From the NCBI RefSeq assembly GCF_910592395.1, contig NC_088320.1, positions 9,860,001 through 9,924,000 of the forward strand: a stretch of 64,000 nt of DNA, written 5' to 3'. The DNA is from Lineus longissimus. Taxonomy: Eukaryota > Nemertea > Pilidiophora > Heteronemertea > Lineidae. Made by a program: the position numbers and the translations under genes. The notes under the pieces were generated by a model. The model saw only the letters and a list, made by a program, of their open reading frames with translations, was not told the DNA's origin and searched no databases. Positions 1 through 10,663 of the stretch are shown here, piece by piece. The first letter of the stretch is position 1, and each line of letters begins with the position of its first letter.

Positions 1-84
1 CATCGCCATCGCCATCGCCATCGTCATCGCCATCGCCATCGCCATCGCCATCGCCATTGCCATCGCCATCGCCATCGCCATCGC

Positions 85-117
<33 letters not shown>

Positions 118-449
118 GATCATCATCATCTTCATTGTCATCGTCATCGCCATCGCCATCGCCATCGTCATCATCATCATCATCGTCATGATCATCATCA
201 TCGTCATCATGAACGTCATCGTCATCGTCTTCGTCATCGTCATCGTCATCGTCATGATCATCATCATCTTCATCGTCATCATCATCGCCATCGCCATCGT
301 CATCATCATCATCATCGTCATGATCATCATCATCGTCATCGTCATCATCATCGTCATCGTCATCGCCATCGTCATCGTCATCGTCATCGTCATTGTCATC
401 GTCATGATCATCATCATAGTCATCGTCATCGTCATCATCATCGTCATCT

Positions 450-510
<61 letters not shown>

Positions 511-533
511 TATCGTCATCGTCATCGTCATCT

Positions 534-599
<66 letters not shown>

Positions 600-730
600 C
601 CATCTCCATCGTCATCGTCATCGTCATTGTCATCGTCATCGTCATCGTCATCGCCATTGCCATCGCCATCGTCATCGTCATCGTCATCGTCATCTTCATC
701 GTCATGATCATCATCATCGTCATGTTCATT

Positions 731-774
<44 letters not shown>

Positions 775-797
775 TATCGTCATCGTCATCGTCATCT

Positions 798-836
<39 letters not shown>

Positions 837-913
837 ACGTGATCGTCATCGTCATCGCCATCTCCATCGTCATCGTCATCGTCATTGTCATCGTCATCGC
901 CATCGCCATCGTT

Positions 914-959
<46 letters not shown>

Positions 960-960
960 C
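1..960. repeat. Hexanucleotide (CATCGY)n array with interspersed CAT triplet runs
   Basis: This stretch is built from CATCGT and CATCGC hexamers, with blocks of plain CAT/ATC triplets, occasional CATTGT, TATCGT and CATCTC variants, and no unique sequence. It runs off the left edge of the window. The variants are not random: a block with ATGATCATCATCATC at 116 recurs at 254 (138 bp), and a TTATCG/CTTCATCG landmark at about 511 recurs at about 775 (264 bp), so longer segments built of whole hexamers have been duplicated. One plus-strand frame reads as alternating Ile/Val/Ala and its antisense as Asp/Gly; both follow from the repeat unit and are not evidence of coding. The array ends where a satellite monomer resumes in its middle. 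Confidence 0.97.
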
Positions 961-1104
961 AACCAAAGTGAGCGTGATCGGTCGCGACGAGCGCCATCGC
1001 CGCTGACTTTCATCGCCAGTAGTGTAATATTGCTAGTCGAATGACAACTTCTCATCGCAGAATCTCGAAATTTCGGTCTCAGTTTGTCCAATCGGTCATT
1101 TTGA

Positions 1105-1170
1105 CTCTGATCAGAATCTCAAAATTGCTGTTTGAGTTTGTCCAATCGGTCATCTTGACTCTGTATAACC
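1105..1170. repeat. Truncated satellite monomer
   Basis: After GTCATTTTGACTCTGAT the sequence jumps straight to CAGAATCTCAAAATTGCTG, skipping about 90 bp of the normal unit. The result is two successive copies of only the CAGAATCTC-to-GACTCTG part. It lies close to the junction with the hexamer array, where recombination damage at an array edge is expected. Confidence 0.8.
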
Positions 1171-1320
1171 AAAATGAGCGTGATCGTTCGCGACCAGCGC
1201 CATCGCCGCTGACTTTCATCGCCAGTAGTGTAATATCGCTAGTCGAATGACAACTTATCATCGTAGAATCTCGAAATTGCGGTCTCAGTTTGTCCAATCG
1301 GTCATCTTGACTCTGTATAA

Positions 1321-2687
1321 CCAAAATTAGCGTGATCGGTGACATCGAGCGCCACCGCCGACTGACAATGATCACCAGAAGTCTTATATCGTTGGTCGAA
1401 TGACAAATTATCATCGCAGAATCTTGAAATTGTGGTCTCAGTTAGTCGAATCGGTCATCTCGACTCCGTATAACCAAAATGAGCGTGATCGGTCGCTACG
1501 AGCGGCTTCGCCGACCGACTTTCATCGCCAGTAGTGTAATATCGCTAGTCGAATGACAACTTATCATCGCAGAATCTGGAAATTGCGTTCTCAGTTTGTC
1601 CAATTCGTCATCTCGACTCTGTAAAACCATAATGAGCGTGACTGGTCGCAACGAGCGCCATCGCCAATCGTCTTTCATCGCCAGTCGTTTAATATCGCTA
1701 TCAAATGACAACTTATCATCGCAGAATCTGGAAATTGTGGTCTCAGTTGGTCTAATCGGTCATCTCGACTCTGTATATAAACCAAAATGAGCGTGATCGG
1801 TCGCGACGAGCGCCATCACCGATCGCCAGTAGTGTAATATCGCTAGTCGAATGACAACTTCTCATCGCAGAATCTGGAACTTGCGGTCTCAGTTTTTCCA
1901 ATCGGTCATCTTGACTCTGTATAACCAAAATGAGCGTGATCGGTCTCGACAAGCGCCATCGCTCACCGACCGTCATCGCCATTAGCGCAATATTGCTAGT
2001 CGAATGACAACTTCTCATCGCAGAATCTAAAAATTGCCTTTTAAGTTTGTCCAATCGGTCATCTTGACTCTCTATAACCAAAGTGAGCGTGATCGGTCAC
2101 GACGAGTGCCATCGCCGCTGACTTTCATCGCCAGTAGTGTAATATTGCTAGTCGAATGACAACTTATCATCGCAGAATCTCGAAATTGCCGTTTAAGTTT
2201 GTCCAATCGGTCATCTTGACTCTGTATAACCAAAATGAGCGTGATCGGTCACGACGAGCGCCATCGCCGCTGACTTTTATCGCCAGTAGTGTAATATTGC
2301 TAGTCGAATGACGACTAATCATCGCAGACTCACGAAATTGTGGTCTCAGTCTGTCTAATCAGGCACTTCTACTCTGAAAAACTAAAATTAGCGTGATCGG
2401 TCGCGACGAGCGCCATCGCCGACCGACTTTCATCGCCAGTAGTTTAATATCGCTATCGAATGACGACTTATCATCGCAGAATCTCGAAATTGTTGTCTCA
2501 GTTTGTCTAATCGGTCATCTCGACTCTGTATAACCAAAATCAGCGTGATCGATCACGACGAGCGCCATCACCGACTGACTTTCATCGCCAGTAGCGAAAT
2601 ATTGCTAGTCGAATGACAACTTCTCATCGCAGAATTCCCAAAATTGCCGTCTAAGTTTGTCAAATCTGTCATCTTGACTCTGTATAA
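1321..2687. repeat. Higher-order repeat, 1367-bp tandem, copy 1
   Basis: This nine-monomer block starts near CCAAAATTAGCGTGATCGGT, with the rare variant GACATCGAGCGCCACCGCC, and recurs immediately downstream with few differences. Shared rare landmarks include ATCACCAGAAGTCTTATATC, the double-T form GTATATAAACCAAAATG, and the deleted form CACCGATCGCCAGTAGTG. Boundaries are good to about 20 bp. 1367 is one base short of nine 152-bp units. Confidence 0.88.
2544..2557. other. Perfect 14-bp palindrome, recurrent in one monomer type
   Basis: CGTGATCGATCACG is its own reverse complement. It replaces the usual CGTGATCGGTCGCG or CGTGATCGGTCACG at the same place in many monomers across both arms, for example near 3913, 4370, 7596, 8664 and 59606. 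The ordinary monomers keep an imperfect version. Whether a protein binds it is unknown. Confidence 0.85.
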
Positions 2688-4054
2688 CCAAAATTAGCGT
2701 GATCGGTGGCATCGAGCGCCACCGCCGACTGACAATGATCACCAGAAGTCTTATATCGTTGGTCGAATGACAAATTATCATCGCAGAATCTTGAAATTGT
2801 GGTCTCAGTTAGTCGAATCGGTCATCTCGACTCCGTATAACCAATATGAGCGTGATCGGTCGCGACGAGCGGCTTCGCCGACCGACTTTCATCGCCAGTA
2901 GTGTAATATCGCTAGTCGAATGACAACTTTTCATCGCAGAATCTGGAAATTGCGTTCTCAGTTTGTCAAATTCGTCATCTCGACTCTGTAAAACCATAAT
3001 GAGCGTGACTGGTCGCAACGAGCGCCATCGCCAATCGTCTTTCATCGCCAGTCGTTTAATATCGCTATCAAATGACAACTTATCATCGCAGAATCTGGAA
3101 ATTGTGGTCTCAGTTGGTCTAATCGGTCATCTCGACTCTGTATATAAACCAAAATGAGCGTGATCGGTCGCGACGAGCGCCATCACCGATCGCCAGTAGT
3201 GTAATATCGCTAGTCGAATGACAACTTCTCATCGCAGAATCTGGAACTTGCGGTCTCAGTTTTTCCAATCGGTCATCTTGACTCTGTATAACCAAAATGA
3301 GCGTGATCGGTCGCGACAAGCGCCATCGCTCATCGACCGTCATCGCCATTAGCGCAATATTGCTAGTCGAATGACAACTTCTCATCGCAGAATCTAAAAA
3401 TTGCCTTTTAAGTTTGTCCAATCGGTCATCTTGACTCTCTATAACCAAAGTGAGCGTGATCGGTCACGACGAGCGCCATCGCCGCTGACTTTCATCGCCA
3501 GTAGTGTAATATTGCTAGTCGAATGACAACTTATCATCGCAGAATCTCGAAATTGCTGTCTCAGTTTGGTTCAATCGGTCATCTTGACTCTGTATAACCA
3601 AAATGAGCGTGATCGGTCACGACGAGCGCCATCGCCGCTGACTTTCATCGCCAGTAGTGTAATATTGCTAGTCGAATGACGACTAATCATCGCAGAATCA
3701 CGAAATTGTGGTCTCAGTCTGTCTTATCAGGCACTTCTACTCTGAAAAACTAAAATTAGCGTGATCGGTCGCGACGACCGCCATCGCCGACCGACTTTCA
3801 TCGCCAGTAGTTTAATATCGCTATCGAATGACGACTTATCATCGCAGAATCTCGAAATTGTTGTCTCAGTTTGTCTAATCGGTCATCTCGACTCTGTATA
3901 ACCAAAATTAGTGTGATCGATCACGACGAGCACCATCATCGACTGACTTTCATCGCCAGTAGCGAAATATTGCTAGTCGAATGACAACTTCTCATCGCAG
4001 AATTCCCAAAATTGCCGTCTAAGTTTGTCAAATCTGTCATCTTGACTCTGTATA
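2688..4054. repeat. Higher-order repeat, 1367-bp tandem, copy 2
   Basis: This is the second copy of the nine-monomer block, with every landmark of copy 1 displaced by 1367 bp. Differences are scattered single-base changes. The match ends near 4054, where the following monomer has the GTGAGCG rather than the ATTAGCG form. Confidence 0.88.
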
Positions 4055-5680
4055 ACCAAAGTGAGCGTGATCGGTCGCGACGAGCGCCATCGCCGCTGAC
4101 TTTCATCGCCAGTAGTGTAATATCGCTAGTCGAATGACAACTTGTCATCGCAGAATCTCGAAATTGCGGTCTCAGTTTGTCCAATCGGTCATCTTGACTC
4201 TGTATAACTAAAATTAGCGTGATCGGTCGCGACGAGCGCCATCGCCGACTGACAATGATCGCCAGTAGTCTTATATGGCTATCGAATGACGACTTATCAT
4301 CGCAGAATCTCAAAATTGTGGTCTCAGTTTGTCTAATCGGTCATCTTGACTCCGTATAACCAAAATTAGCGTGATCGATCACGACGAGCGCCATCACCGA
4401 CCGACTTTCATCGCCAGTAGCGAAATATTGCTAGTCGAATGATAACTTCTCATCGCAGAATCTCAAAATTGCCATCTAAGTTTGTCCAATCGGTCATCTT
4501 GACACTGTATAACCAAAGTGAGTGAGATCGGTCGCGACGAGCGCCATCGCCGCTGACTTTCATCGCCAGTAGTGTAATATCGCTAGTTGAATGACAACTT
4601 CTCATCGCAGAATCTCGAAATTGCCGTCTAAGTTTGTCCAATCGGTCATCTTGACTCTGTATAACCAAAGTGAGCCTGATCGGTCGCGACGAGCGCCATC
4701 GCCGCTGACTTTCATCGCCAGTAGTGTAATATTGCTAGTCGAATGACAACTTATCATCGCTGAATCTCGAAATTGCGGTCTCAGTTTGTCCAATCGGTCA
4801 TCTTGACTCTGTATAACCAAAACTAGCGTGATCGGTCGCGACGAGCGCCATCGCCTCTGACTTTCATCGCCAGTAGTGTAATATTGCTAGTCGAATGACA
4901 ACTTATCATCGCTGAATCTCGAAATTGCGGTCTCAGTTTGTCCAATCGGTCATCTTGACTCTGTATAACCAAAATTAGTGTGATCGGTCGCGACGAGCGC
5001 CATCGCCGACTGACAATGATCGCCAGTAGTCTTATATCGTTGGTCAAATGACAAATTATCATCGCAGAATCTTGAAATTGTGGTCTCAGTTAGTCGAATC
5101 GGTCATCTCGACTCCGTATAACCAAAATGAGCGTGATAGGTCGCGATGAGCGACTTCGCCGACCGACTTTCATCGCCAGTAGTGTAATATCGCTAGTCGA
5201 ATGACAACTTATCATCGCAGAATCTGGAAATTGCGTTCTCAGTTTGTCCAATTCGTCATCTCGACTCTGTAAAACCATAATGAGCGTGACTGGTCGCAAC
5301 GAGTGCCATCGCCAATCGTCTTTCATCGCCAGTCGTTTAATATCGCTGTCAAATGATAACTTATCATCGCAGAATCTCGAAATTGTTGTCTCAGTTGGTC
5401 TAATCTGTCATCTCATCTCTGTATAACCAAAATGAGCGAGATCGGTCGCGACGAGCGCCATCGCCGACTGACAATGATTGCCAGTAGTCTTATATCGTAG
5501 GTCGAATGACAAATTATCATCGCAGAATCTTGAAATTGTGGTCTCAGTTAGTCGAATCGGTCATCTCGACTCCGTATAACCAAAATGAGCGTGATCGGTC
5601 GCGACGAGCGGCTTCGCCAACCGACTTTCATCGCCAGTCGTGTAATATCGCTAGTCGAATGACAACTTATCATCGCATAA

Positions 5681-5726
5681 TCTGGAAATTGCGTTCGCAG
5701 AATCTGACCCTTGCGGTCTCAGTTTT
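5681..5726. repeat. Variant monomer with internal CAGAATCTG duplication
   Basis: Within this monomer GAATCTGGAAATTGCGTTCG is joined to a second CAGAATCTGACCCTTGCG, so the AATCTG portion occurs twice and the unit is longer than 152 bp. The same variant occurs near 30495, 39710, 41710, 43415, 46335, 48195, 49895 and 51755, and a deleted derivative (GAATCTGACCATCGCTCACC) lies near 32235. It is a diagnostic monomer type for tracing the higher-order blocks. Confidence 0.85.
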
Positions 5727-7340
5727 GTAAATCGGTCATCTTGACTCTGTATAACCAAAATGAGCGTGATCGGTCGCGACAAGCGCCATCGCTCACCGAC
5801 CGTTATCGCCAGTAGCGTAGTATTGCTAGTCGAATGACAACTTCTCATCGCAGAATCTCAAAATTGCTGTTTAAGTTTCTCCAATCGGTCATCTTGACTC
5901 TGTATAACCAAAATGAGCGTGATCGGTCGCGACGAGCGCCATCATCGACTGACTTTCATCGCCAGTAGTGTAATATTGCTAGTCGAATGACAACTTATCA
6001 TCGCAGAATCTCGAAATTGCGGTCTCAGTTTGTCCAATCAGTCATCTTCACTCTGTATAACCAAAATAAGTGTGATCGGTCGTGACAAGCGCCATCGCTC
6101 ACCGACTGTCATCGCCAGTAGCGTAATATTGCTATTCGAATATCAACTTCTCATCGCAGAATCTCGAAATTGCCGTCTAAGTTTGTCCAATCGGTCATCT
6201 TGACTCTGTATAACCAAAATGAGCGTGATCAGTCGCGACGAGCGCCATCGCCGCTGACTTTCATCGCCAGTAGTGTAATATTCCTAGTCGAATGACGACT
6301 AATCATCGCAGAATCACGAAATTGTGGTCTCAGTTTGTCTAATCGAGCACTTCTACTCTGAAAAACCAAAATTAGCGTGATCAGTTGCGAGGAGCGCCAT
6401 CGCCGACCGACTTTCATCGCCAGTAGTGTAATATCGCTATCGAATGACGACTTATCATCGCAGAATCTCGAAATTGCTGTCTCAGTTTGGTTCAATCGGT
6501 CATCTTGACTCCGTATAACCAAAATTAGCGTGATCGATCACGACGAGCGCCATCACCGACCGACTTTCATCGCCAGTAAAGAAATATTGCTAGTCGAATG
6601 ACAACTTCTCATCGCAGAATCTCAAAATTGCCATCTAAGTTTGTCCAATCGGTCATCTTGACTCTGTATAACCAAAGTGAGTGTGATCAGTCGCAACGAG
6701 CGCCATCGCCATTGACTTTCATCGCCAGTAGTGTAATATCGCTAGTTGAATGACAACTTCTCATCGCAGAATCTCGAAATTGCCGTCTAAGTTTGTCCAT
6801 TCGGTCATCTTGACTCTGTATAACCAAAGTGAGCATGATCGGTCGCGACGAGCGCCAGCGCCGCTGACTTTCATCGCCAGTAGTGTAATATTGCTAGTCG
6901 AATGACAACTTATCATCGCTGAATCTCGAAATTGCGGTCTCAGTTTGTCCAATCGGTCATCTTGACTCTGTATAACCAAAATTAGCGTGATCAGTCGCGA
7001 CGAGCGCCATCGCCGCTGACTTTCATCGCCAGAAGTGTAATATTGCTAGTCGAATGACAACTTATCATCGCTGAATCTCGAAATTGCGGTCTCAGTTTGT
7101 CCAATCGGTCATCTTGACTCTGTATAACCAAAATTAGCGTGATCGGTCGCGACGAGCGCCATAGCCGACTGACAATGATAGCCAGTAGTCTTATATCGTT
7201 GGTCGAATGACAAATTATCATCGCAGAATCTTGAAATTGTGGTCTCAGTTTGTCCAATCGGTCATCTTGACTCTGTATAACCAAAATTAGCGTGATCAGT
7301 CGCGACGAGCGCCATCGCCGCTGACTTTCATCGCCAGTAG

Positions 7341-10300
7341 TGTAATATTGCTATTCGAATAAAAACTTCTCATCGCAGAATCTCGAAATTGCCGTTTAAG
7401 TTTGTCCAATCGGTCATCTTGACTCTGTATAACCAAAATTAGCGCGATCGGTCGCGACGAGCGCCATCGCCGACCGACTTTCATCGCCAGTAGTGTAATA
7501 TCGCTATCGAATGACGACTTATCATCGCAGAATCTCGAAATTGTGGTCTCAGTTTGTCTAATCGGTCATCTCGACTCTGTATAACCAAAATTAGCGTGAT
7601 CGATCACGACGAGCGCCATCACCGACCGACTTTCATCGCCAGTAGCGAAATATTGCTAGTCGAATGACAACTTCTCATCGCAGAATCTCAAAATTGCCGT
7701 CTAAGTTTGTCAAATCTGTCATCTTGACTCTGTATAACCAAAGTGAGCGGGATCGGTCACGACGAGCGCCATCGCCGCTGACTTTCATCGCCAGTAGTTT
7801 AATATCGCTATCGAATGACGACTTATCATCGCAGAATCTCGAAATTGCTGTCTCAGTTTGGTTCAATCGGTCATCTTGACTCCGTATAACCAAAATTAGC
7901 GTGATCGGTCGCGACAAGCGCCATCGCTCACCGACCGTCATCGCCATTAGCGTAATATTGCTAGTCGAATGACAACTTCTCAGCGCAGAATCTCAAAATT
8001 GCCGTCTAAGTTTGTCCAATCGGTCATCTTGACTCTGTATAACCAAAATGAGCGTGATCGGTCGCGACGAGCGCCATCACCTACTGACTTTCATCGCCAG
8101 TAGTGTAATATTGCCAGTCGAATGACAACTTATCATCGCAGAATCTCAAAATTGCCTTTTAAGTTTGTCCAATCGGTCATCTTGACTCTGTATAACCAAA
8201 ATGAGCGTGATCGGTCGCGACAAGCGCCATCACCTACTGACTTTCATCGCCAGTAGTGTAATATTGCCTGTCGAATGACAACTTATCATCGCAGAATCTC
8301 GAAATTGCGGTCTCAGTTTGTCCAATCAGTCATCTTCACCCTGTATAATCAAAATAAGCGTGATCGGTCGTGACCAGCGCCATCGCTCACCGACTGTCAT
8401 CGCCAGTAGCGTAATATTGCTATTCGAATAAAAACTTCTCATCGCAGAATCTCGAAATTGCCGTTTAAGTTTGTCCAATCGGTCATCTTGACTCTGTATA
8501 ACCAAAATGAGCGTGATCGGTCACGACGAGCGCCATCGCCGCTGACTTTCATCGCCAGTAGTGTAATATTGCTATCGAATGATGACTTATCATCGCAGAA
8601 TCTCGAAATTGTGGTCTCAGTTTGTCTAATCGGTCATCTCGACTCTGTATAACCAAAATTAGCGTGATCGATCACGACGAGCGCCATCACCGACCGACTT
8701 TCATCGCCAGTAGCGAAATATTGCTAGTCGAATGACAACTTCTCATCGCAGAATCTCAAAATTGCCGTCTAAGTTTGTCAAATCTGTCATCTTGACTCTG
8801 TATAACCAAAGTGAGCGTGATCGGTCACGACGAGCGCCATCGCCGCTGACTTTCATCGCCAGTAGTGTAATATCGCTATCGAATGACGACTTATCATCGC
8901 AGAATCTCGAAATTGCTGTCTCAGTTTGGTTCAAACGGTCATCTTGACTCCGTATAACCAAAATTAGCGTGATCGGTCGCGACAAGCGCTATCGCTCACC
9001 GACCGTCATCGCCGTTTGCGTAATATTGCTAGTCGAATGACAACTTCTCATCGCAGAATCTCAAAATTGCCGTCTAAGTTTGTCCAATCGGACATCTTGA
9101 CTCTGTATAACCAAAATGAGCGTGATCGGTCGCGACGAGCGCCATCACCTACTGACTTTCATCGCCAGTAGTGTAATATTGCCAATCGAATGACAACTTA
9201 TCATCGCAGAATCTCGAAATTGCGGTCTCAGTTTGTCCAATCAGTCATCTTGACTCTGTATAACCAAAATAAGCGTGATCGGTCCTGACAAGAGCCATCG
9301 CTCACCGACTGTCATCGCCAGTAGCGTAATATTGCTATTCGAATAAAAACTTCTCATCGCAGAATCTCGAAATTGCCGTTTAAGTTTGTCCAATCGGTCA
9401 TCTTGACTCTGTATAACCAAAATGAGCGTGATCGGTCGCGATGAGCGCCAACGCCGACTGACAATGATCGCCAGTAGTCTTATATCGTTGGTCGAATGAC
9501 AAATTATCATCGCAGAATCTTGAAATTGTGGTCTCAGTTAGTCCAATTCGTAATCTCGACTCTGTAAAACCATAATGAGCGTGACTGGTCGCAACAAGCG
9601 CCATCGCCAATCGTCTTTCATCGCCAGTCTTTTAATATCGCTATCAAATGACAACTTATCATCGCAGAATCTGGAAATTGTGGTCTCAGTTGGTCTAATC
9701 GGTCATCTCGACTCTGTATAACCAAAATGAGCGTTATCGGTCGCGACGAGCGCCATCGCCGATCGCCAGTAGTGTAATATCGCTAGTCGAATGACAACTT
9801 CTCATCGCAGAATCTGGAACTTGCGGTCTCAGTTTTTTCCAATCGGTCATCTTGACTCTGTATAACCAAAATGAGCGTGATCGGTCGCGACAAGCGCCAT
9901 CGTCACCGACAGTCATCGCCATTAGCGTAATATTGCTAGTCGAATGACAACTTCTCATCACAGAATCTCAAAATTACCTTTTAAGTTTGTCCAATCGGTC
10001 ATCTTGACTCTGTATAACCAAAATGAGCGTGATCGGTCGCGACGAGCGCCATCACCTACTGACTTTCATCGCCAGTAGTGTAATATTGCTAGTCGAATGA
10101 CAACTTATCATCGCAGAATCTCGAAATTGCGGTCTCAGTTTGTCCAATCAGTCATCTTCACCCTGTATAATCAAAATAAGCGTGATCGGTCGTGACCAGC
10201 GCCATCGCTCACCGACTGTCATCGCCAGTAGCGTAATATTGTTATTCGAATAAAAACTTCTGATCGCAGAATCTCGAAATTGCCGTTTAAGTTTGTCCAA

Positions 10301-10663
10301 TCGGTCATCTTGACTCTGTATAACCAAAATGAGCGTGATCGGTCACGACGAGCGCCATCGCCGCTGACTTTCATCGCCAGTAGTGTAATATTACTAGTCG
10401 AATGACGACTAATCATCGCAGAATCACGAAATTGTGGTCTCAGTTTGTCTAATCAGCCACTTCTACTCTGAAAAACTAAAATTAGCGTGATCGGTCGCGA
10501 CGAGCGCCATCGCGGACCGACTTTCATCGCCAGTAGTGTAATATCGCTATCGAATGACGACTTATCATCGCAGAATCTCGAAATTGTGGTCTCAGTTTGT
10601 CTAATCGGTCATCTCGACTCTGTATAACCAAAATTAGCGTGATCGATCACGACGAGCGCCATC
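7341..10663. repeat. Segmental duplication within satellite, 8982-bp distance, copy 1
   Basis: About 3.3 kb of satellite matches 16323-19646 almost base for base. Paired landmarks include TATTCGAATAAAAACTTCTC, the rare GATCGGTCCTGACAAGAGCC and the rare TCGCCGTTTGCGTAATATTG. The offset changes from 8982 to 8983 near the right end, implying one indel. The break at the right end falls inside GAGCGCCATC. Confidence 0.9.

Noticed and set aside
116-1006. 296-codon plus-strand frame, Ile/Val/Ala-rich, resembling a long membrane segment
   Set aside because: It is a direct reading of (ATCGTC)n. It ends as soon as it enters the satellite, and no promoter or unique sequence supports it.
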